From the NCBI RefSeq assembly GCF_003112455.1, contig NZ_BDQX01000171.1:89380-153379 (forward strand): a stretch of 64,000 bases of DNA, written 5' to 3'. The position numbers and the translations under genes are program-made. The notes under the pieces were generated by a model that ran no database searches, was not told the origin of the DNA, and saw only the letters and a program-made list of their open reading frames with translations. Shown piece after piece: positions 59,425 through 64,000 of this stretch; the stretch's first letter is position 1; each line of letters starts with the position of its first letter. The DNA is from Paenibacillus agaridevorans (GTDB taxonomy: Bacteria; Bacillota; Bacilli; Paenibacillales; Paenibacillaceae).

Positions 59425-60450
59425 TTATGTTAGTGTCTCTTTTAACCAATCGTAGGCTTGCCTTCCGCTAATTTCATGAACGCCCGGGAAAACGTCTACC
59501 GCCAAGCGATCACTGGCTCCTTTTGACTCATAAATTTCGTGAATGGCAGATGCTGCGCGTCTAAAGCCCTCAACAGGAAAGATCGGATCCCTCTCACCGG
59601 ACTCCAAAAACAAAGGACGGGGGGCGATTAATCCGATGAGCTCAGGAAGCTCTGCATGACGAAGAATGCCCGGCGTATAATTATCAATACAATGATGCAC
59701 AGCCAAAATACTGTCTTTAAACGTGTTAGTAAATCCCGTCAACACAGTCGCACGAATGCTCGGTCTAAGAATAGACGTGATGTAAGCAATTAATCCTCCA
59801 CCGGAGAAACCCATCACGCCGATTCGTTCTTTATCTACTTCCGGTCTACCTGCTAGATACGCATAAGCTCTAAGCGATTCTGCAACTCGAAGTCCCGTCA
59901 ACGTCTTGCCTAGCATCATAAGCTCAGTCGATAATCTGTAACAAGAGCTCGGCGCATTGGGATTGACCGCCAAATCCGCATGCAGCCGACGCTCGCCGAA
60001 GCCGATCACATCGGGTGCAATGACCGCCATCCCTCGACGCGCAAGCTCCAAAGCAAAATGCTGGTGGATGCCCGGCACCCCGCTATCGGGCGAACCATCT
60101 GGCAAGAGGCCTACAATTTCGCGGCTGCCATAGCCGTGTCCATGCAACGCCAATACGCCAGGAAGAGCCCCTTCTGCCTGTTTTGGCAGAAGAATATAGG
60201 CGCCAAAGCTTAAGCCCGGCGTCGCGGAAAGCTCAATCCTTTCCCGAATATAATCATCCAGCTCCACACGCTCCAGAAGCTTAGGCCTGAATGTCGCATT
60301 TGGCGCAAAGGAGCCTATCAGCTCTTGCAAGGCTTCTTTCAACATTCTGCTGCGTTCGTCCGAGCCCACCGTTGCTTTATGATTCTGATGTTGTTCGATA
60401 GCCTCATTGTACAACTGCTCCAGCAGACTATCTCCATTCCATGAATACAT
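59425..60450 (-). CDS. Alpha/beta hydrolase, acetyl-esterase-like
   Basis: A 341-residue alpha/beta hydrolase. The ATG at 60450 (MYSWNGDSLLEQLY) has GGGGTGA 7 nt upstream; an in-frame ATG at 60471 with GGAG is also possible. Catalytic triad: Ser in MGFSGGG (S216), Asp in SGERDPIFP (D288) and His in PGVHEIS (H325). The oxyanion region is LALHGHGYGS, and the fold resembles the acetyl-xylan-esterase/Abhydrolase_7 group. There is no signal peptide. It lies between the lyase-like operon and the GH95-like gene and probably removes acetyl or methyl ester groups from imported oligosaccharides. The substrate is unproven. Confidence 0.85.
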   Translation of the reverse strand: MYSWNGDSLLEQLYNEAIEQHQNHKATVGSDERSRMLKEALQELIGSFAPNATFRPKLLERVELDDYIRERIELSATPGLSFGAYILLPKQAEGALPGVLALHGHGYGSREIVGLLPDGSPDSGVPGIHQHFALELARRGMAVIAPDVIGFGERRLHADLAVNPNAPSSCYRLSTELMMLGKTLTGLRVAESLRAYAYLAGRPEVDKERIGVMGFSGGGLIAYITSILRPSIRATVLTGFTNTFKDSILAVHHCIDNYTPGILRHAELPELIGLIAPRPLFLESGERDPIFPVEGFRRAASAIHEIYESKGASDRLAVDVFPGVHEISGRQAYDWLKETLT

Positions 60451-60556
60451 CTTCAATTCACCCCATGTCATTATTACTCCGTCTAGTTTAACTCCTCACT
60501 CTATTCGCCGAAATGACGTTATTTTACGATAGGTATTAATTATAACTCGATGCAAG

Positions 60557-63262
60557 TTATCTATTGGGTAGAATCAATACCACTCTAACCTCATTACCTG
60601 CACTTAGCGGAATACGGAGATAGCTGCCAAGTTCATCGCCGTGAACCTCTGCTTCCTTGCCGTTGACCATTCCTTTTATCCAGGACAGGCCGGCTCTCAC
60701 TTTAATCCCGTTATGATCCGACACGGATTGCAAAGTAAAGGTGATGACGTTGAAGTCCCAAGATAACTCTTTAACCTCTACCCCGGCTCTTGCCATAAGT
60801 CCAGTTATCGCCCCCGATCTCCATTCGGAAGGCAGTGCCGGAAGAACTTCGATTTCCCCGGTATTCGAATATAACAATGCTTCGTTCACGGCTCCAAGCG
60901 TACCGAATAAGGTATCCGTACAATAGCAGTCATTTCTTCTGTTTGTGTCATGGTCTGTCATCAAGGATGTGTAATAACCGGAATCCGTCATCATCGGCAG
61001 GAGGGAAGAGACAACGCCGTCGCCGTCCTTTAATCTGGCGCAGACCAGGGCCTTATGCATCCAGCCGTGACCCGCTGTCGCGTCCGACGTATTGTATTGA
61101 TTCCTGTTCTCTACAGCGATAATGGCAGCCTTCCTCAATTCCATATTGTTCTGCGTTTCATACGCAGGCCATGCCGGGTAGAGATGGCTCAAATGGCGGT
61201 GATCGTTGTTCTCCGCATACTCATTCATCGCCCATTCGCGCAGCGCGCCGTCCTTGTCCAGCTTATATTCCGGCAGCAGCTCCAGCAGAGCCTCCCATTT
61301 GCCGACGGCTGCTTCATATCCTTCGCGCTTAATCGCCTTTTCAATCGAGATGGTCATCTTCAGTCCATCCCGAGCCGCTGATATATCCATGGTGGCATTG
61401 GCCGTTATCGTACTGTTGTAGCCGATCGGGTGATTCTCCGGCGAATAGGTAGGGATCAACAAATATTTTTCGCCTGGATTCAACTGCGTCTTGCCCCTCT
61501 CATAGCAAGCATTGCCGCTTGGATCCGTATAGTACTCCGGCGTACAAAGCTGTTCCCAGAAATTGGCCTGCTTCGTAAGCAGCGGCAGCAAGATATCTTG
61601 CTCCAAATCCAGATAACCCTTGAGGACCAGCTGCGTGAATTCCTCATTCGTCAGTCCCCCGTCCCTTACGCCGAGAAGCTTCTTCAGATCATGAATCCTC
61701 ATAGCGGGTTGTATCGGAATCTGCCGGTTGCCGTAACATTGCCAATATTCGAAGATTGGAAGCAGGCACCAGCTTGCGCCGGCATTCCAATATTGGAAGG
61801 GATAGTCGTTGTCGTACTCCACTTGCATCGCGCGGTCGCCGTCGGAGTTGACCGACACTTGAATCGCATCATGCATTCCATAAGACATTCGCGCATTGTA
61901 TTCGAAATCCGAAGCGTTGCGTAGGAAGAATGCGATAAATCCAAGCTGAGCGAATGTGAAATGGCCCGTGTTCATGGGAGAAATCTGCAAATTCACGTTG
62001 GCATCAAGCGTATAGATCGCACGCCAGCCAGGGTTCCACTCCCCCGTCCACATCCCGTACAGCCGCGGCGCGCTTGAACCGCTGCAGCAGATCAAGGCAT
62101 AACGCCCCTGGTTGTAAACCTGCTCCATGAAGGCGTGATTAATTCTGGACTTCGATTCCTTCTGCGCGTTGATAAGCGTCTCGTTGTCCGCTTCCTTGCA
62201 ATCATCGTCGCCCTCAAGCGTAAATCGTACGGCATTAAATTCTTCGGCATGTTTCGCGGCATGCGGCGCGAGGGCGGCCTCATAATCGAAATGACCGGAA
62301 CAATCTTGATATTTCGCGGCTATGGCATTCGTATGATGGAGCAGTTCATCGACAAGAGGGTAATGAATGCTCCCGGCAAAGTCTTCGATATTCCCCATAT
62401 CGAATGATCTGTTCGATTGCGTGATGAGATAGACGGCGTCGGCGCTGGTCACCTGAATAGCCGGGTTCTGTACTGCCCCTACGTTCAGCGGATCATTCGT
62501 GTCGGCCAGTTGCACCCGCTTCTTGCTCCCATTCACGACAATAACCCGCGTAAGGCCTGCGTATCCTCCGTCCTTCAGCTCGCTGCCCGGATAAGATGGA
62601 TAATGGGCAATCTGTGCGATATAATCGGCATTCGGGTCCGCCAGCTTTTTGTACTGGAGTTCATTCATCCCGTTCCCGGCTTTGTACATGCCCGAAATGT
62701 CATCGATAGAGATCGTCATGTTAATCTTTGCGCCGGCGGAGGAACGTTCAATTCTCATAACCGAGACATTATCTTCTCTGGAAGTGAACGACGTCCGAAT
62801 CCACTCGCCGAATTCGTCGGCATAACGCACACCGGTTTCGGCTGTCTCATAATTCGTCCATCGCTCATATTCCGTAACCGTCCCTCTATTCGCCATGTTC
62901 AGTCTGAGCTGGTGTCCCGGATGATATGTGTAAAGGAAGGTTCGTTTTCTGGTTCTTCCGTCCGCATGGGTAATCTTCCATTGATCGTTCAGCTGGAAGA
63001 CATTCCGTCTCGCATCATCAAGCTGTCCCGTTAATTCTTCCGGAATCTCTCTCGGATCCGGGGACGGAAAATTGAACCACATATATTGATAAAGAATGCA
63101 GTCCGAATACGGCGACCCCGACAGAATATAACCGTTCTCGCCGTTTCCGCTAACCATCCCTTCCCGCCAAGCCTGTCCCGGATCTGTAGCCGGTACCTCT
63201 GCGTAGGTTCGGGCATAATTCCCTTTCCTGTACAATCGTTCAGCATTCCCCGACAAAGCCAT
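60557..63262 (-). CDS. GH95-like glycoside hydrolase (divergent)
   Basis: The ATG at 63262 (MALSGNAERLY) has GGGAG 9 nt upstream and gives 901 residues; the frame is open to 63334, but that part lacks a ribosome site and merges with a degenerate upstream gene. The domain order matches GH95 (alpha-L-fucosidase-type): N-terminal beta-sandwich (GNGENGYILSGSPYSD), linker, (alpha/alpha)6 barrel with DANVNLQISPMN (N422/N424 by this numbering), DHRHLSHLYPAWPAYE and GHGWMHKALVCARLKDGD, and a C-terminal beta domain with PALPSEWRSGAITGL. The classical NINxxMNYWPAE block is altered to NVNLQISPMNTGH, so specificity likely differs from canonical fucosidases. No signal peptide; cytoplasmic. Confidence 0.85.
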   Translation of the reverse strand: MALSGNAERLYRKGNYARTYAEVPATDPGQAWREGMVSGNGENGYILSGSPYSDCILYQYMWFNFPSPDPREIPEELTGQLDDARRNVFQLNDQWKITHADGRTRKRTFLYTYHPGHQLRLNMANRGTVTEYERWTNYETAETGVRYADEFGEWIRTSFTSREDNVSVMRIERSSAGAKINMTISIDDISGMYKAGNGMNELQYKKLADPNADYIAQIAHYPSYPGSELKDGGYAGLTRVIVVNGSKKRVQLADTNDPLNVGAVQNPAIQVTSADAVYLITQSNRSFDMGNIEDFAGSIHYPLVDELLHHTNAIAAKYQDCSGHFDYEAALAPHAAKHAEEFNAVRFTLEGDDDCKEADNETLINAQKESKSRINHAFMEQVYNQGRYALICCSGSSAPRLYGMWTGEWNPGWRAIYTLDANVNLQISPMNTGHFTFAQLGFIAFFLRNASDFEYNARMSYGMHDAIQVSVNSDGDRAMQVEYDNDYPFQYWNAGASWCLLPIFEYWQCYGNRQIPIQPAMRIHDLKKLLGVRDGGLTNEEFTQLVLKGYLDLEQDILLPLLTKQANFWEQLCTPEYYTDPSGNACYERGKTQLNPGEKYLLIPTYSPENHPIGYNSTITANATMDISAARDGLKMTISIEKAIKREGYEAAVGKWEALLELLPEYKLDKDGALREWAMNEYAENNDHRHLSHLYPAWPAYETQNNMELRKAAIIAVENRNQYNTSDATAGHGWMHKALVCARLKDGDGVVSSLLPMMTDSGYYTSLMTDHDTNRRNDCYCTDTLFGTLGAVNEALLYSNTGEIEVLPALPSEWRSGAITGLMARAGVEVKELSWDFNVITFTLQSVSDHNGIKVRAGLSWIKGMVNGKEAEVHGDELGSYLRIPLSAGNEVRVVLILPNR

Positions 63263-63305
63263 TCTATTGCTCTCCCATCTCATGATAATCGCTTTGACGC
63301 CTCCA

Positions 63306-63911
63306 TTATTGGCGATGTTGGCCTTTCCGATCACCGAACGACGCCTTGGATAGCTCTGCTAACAGGATGTATCGCTTGCCGCTTTCCACCTGGAACCCGA
63401 TACATCCATTCGCATCTTGCACATATTGAACCTCTTCGCCGCCCTGCGTAATGTTCGGGGGAGGTCGACGGCGACGTAATGAAATAACCCTCTTGGTTCT
63501 CAATGAGCCAATCCAAGCAGAATAAAGCCGCTTCTTTCATCATCGGGTATGCCTTATTCCGCAAATAAGCTTCGTCCCCGTTGAACGCGTAATGCTCCCA
63601 TAGATGCTGGGTCAGCCATACGCCGCCCATCGGCCAGAACGCCCAAGCAGGGTCGCCATGGCCGAAATCGCCTACCGGCGCCGTTTGTCCCCACAAATCC
63701 GAATTATGGTGCGCAACCCACCCCCTCGCACCGTGTTTATTTCCGCTGTCTTCTTGCCGTTAATGGCCAGTCTGCCGATAAATTCGATCAACGGCGCATG
63801 CAGCTCCGCCATATTGCACGTTTCCGCGGGCCAATAATTCATTTCCGCGTTTATGTTCAGCGTGTAATTATTGCTCCATGCTCTCATCCTCTTATCTATC
63901 ATTTGAATGTA
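63306..63911 (-). pseudogene. Degenerate classic GH95 (fucosidase-type) gene fragment
   Basis: The frame from about 63911 encodes the core GH95 block (NNYTLNINAEMNYWPAETC ... GRLAINGKKTAEI). At the G5 run at 63721-63725 the frame breaks; the continuation in another frame reads WVAHHNSDLWGQTAPVG ... GGVWLTQHLWEHY ... GYFITSPSTSPE. Around 63455 the GH95 match ends abruptly and a different tail follows (EEVQYVQDANGCIGFQVESG), closing at 63306. The N-terminal half is missing and the tail seems to come from another hydrolase, indicating frameshift plus deletion/fusion. The intact neighbour at 60557 is a different GH95-like type. Confidence 0.8.
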
Positions 63912-63917
63912 CTTCTA

Positions 63918-64000
63918 TTATTCATCCGCTCCAAGATGCAACTCAAACTCCATGTCGCGATCGCAGATCAGCACCCCGTCCACGACCGCGAGCTTGGCCG
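63918..64000 (-). CDS. C-terminal end of an upstream gene (truncated by window)
   Basis: Minus-strand frame entering from the window edge and stopping at TAA 63920-63918. It encodes AKLAVVDGVLICDRDMEFE and HLGADE. It appears to be the end of a larger protein; 27 residues are too few to assign. It lies 7 nt before the degenerate GH95 fragment. Confidence 0.5.
   Translation of the reverse strand, partial: AKLAVVDGVLICDRDMEFELHLGADE

Noticed and set aside
1-64000. CRISPR arrays, tRNA/rRNA genes, insertion sequences, phage or conjugation genes
   Set aside because: No regularly spaced repeats, RNA-gene sequences, transposase or integrase-like proteins were seen in either strand.

Overview
The window reads as a chromosomal stretch of a Gram-positive, Paenibacillus/Cohnella-like bacterium. 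The basis is strong AGGAGG-type ribosome binding sites, lipobox solute-binding proteins paired with CUT1 permeases, YesM/YesN-type and membrane AraC regulators, and abundant carbohydrate-active enzymes. This placement is inference from gene content; no rRNA, tRNA, CRISPR array, transposase or phage gene was seen. Almost everything lies on the minus strand in tightly packed operons. The exceptions are the IclR regulator, one binding protein with its RidA neighbour, a cardiolipin synthase, and a small two-gene unit near 45 kb.

Region by region (minus strand read from high to low coordinates): (1) 1-6.7 kb: histidine kinase, AraC-type response regulator, solute-binding lipoprotein, phosphotriesterase-like hydrolase and the start of an M24 peptidase. 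(2) 6.8-23 kb: SGNH hydrolase and IclR regulator, then an eight-gene transport operon (ATPase, 996-residue membrane-anchored binding protein with sugar-binding-like modules, permease pair, NHL-repeat/YIP1-like membrane protein, DUF5696-like protein, second permease pair). A second binding protein and a RidA protein are divergent from it. Four ATGAA-N5-TTC sites tie the IclR gene to both arms. (3) 23-31 kb: six-gene operon (Gfo/Idh-like protein, beta-propeller protein, glycerophosphodiesterase-like protein, FAD oxidoreductase, SDR, creatininase-like amidohydrolase), probably an uncharacterised catabolic route. (4) 31-35 kb: two secreted proteins (DUF4091-like; CBM9-like plus Ig-like) behind a promoter and a near-consensus cre site. 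(5) 35-40 kb: an FtsX/MacB-type permease between two adaptor lipoproteins with no ATPase. (6) 40-46 kb: M14 carboxypeptidase, SelA/DgaE-like PLP enzyme, cardiolipin synthase, a GNAT-like protein with a 60-residue partner, and gene remnants. (7) 46-64 kb: an oligosaccharide locus with binding protein and two permeases, a membrane AraC regulator, two very large lyase-like proteins without signal peptides, an esterase, a GH95-like enzyme, and a broken classic GH95 gene.

Together the genes suggest import of complex oligosaccharides followed by intracellular breakdown, with several independent regulators (two-component, IclR, membrane AraC, probably CcpA). The actual substrates cannot be read from the sequence. 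The most promising under-described system is the IclR-linked double importer with its NHL/YIP1 and DUF5696 partners (about 7.6-23 kb).
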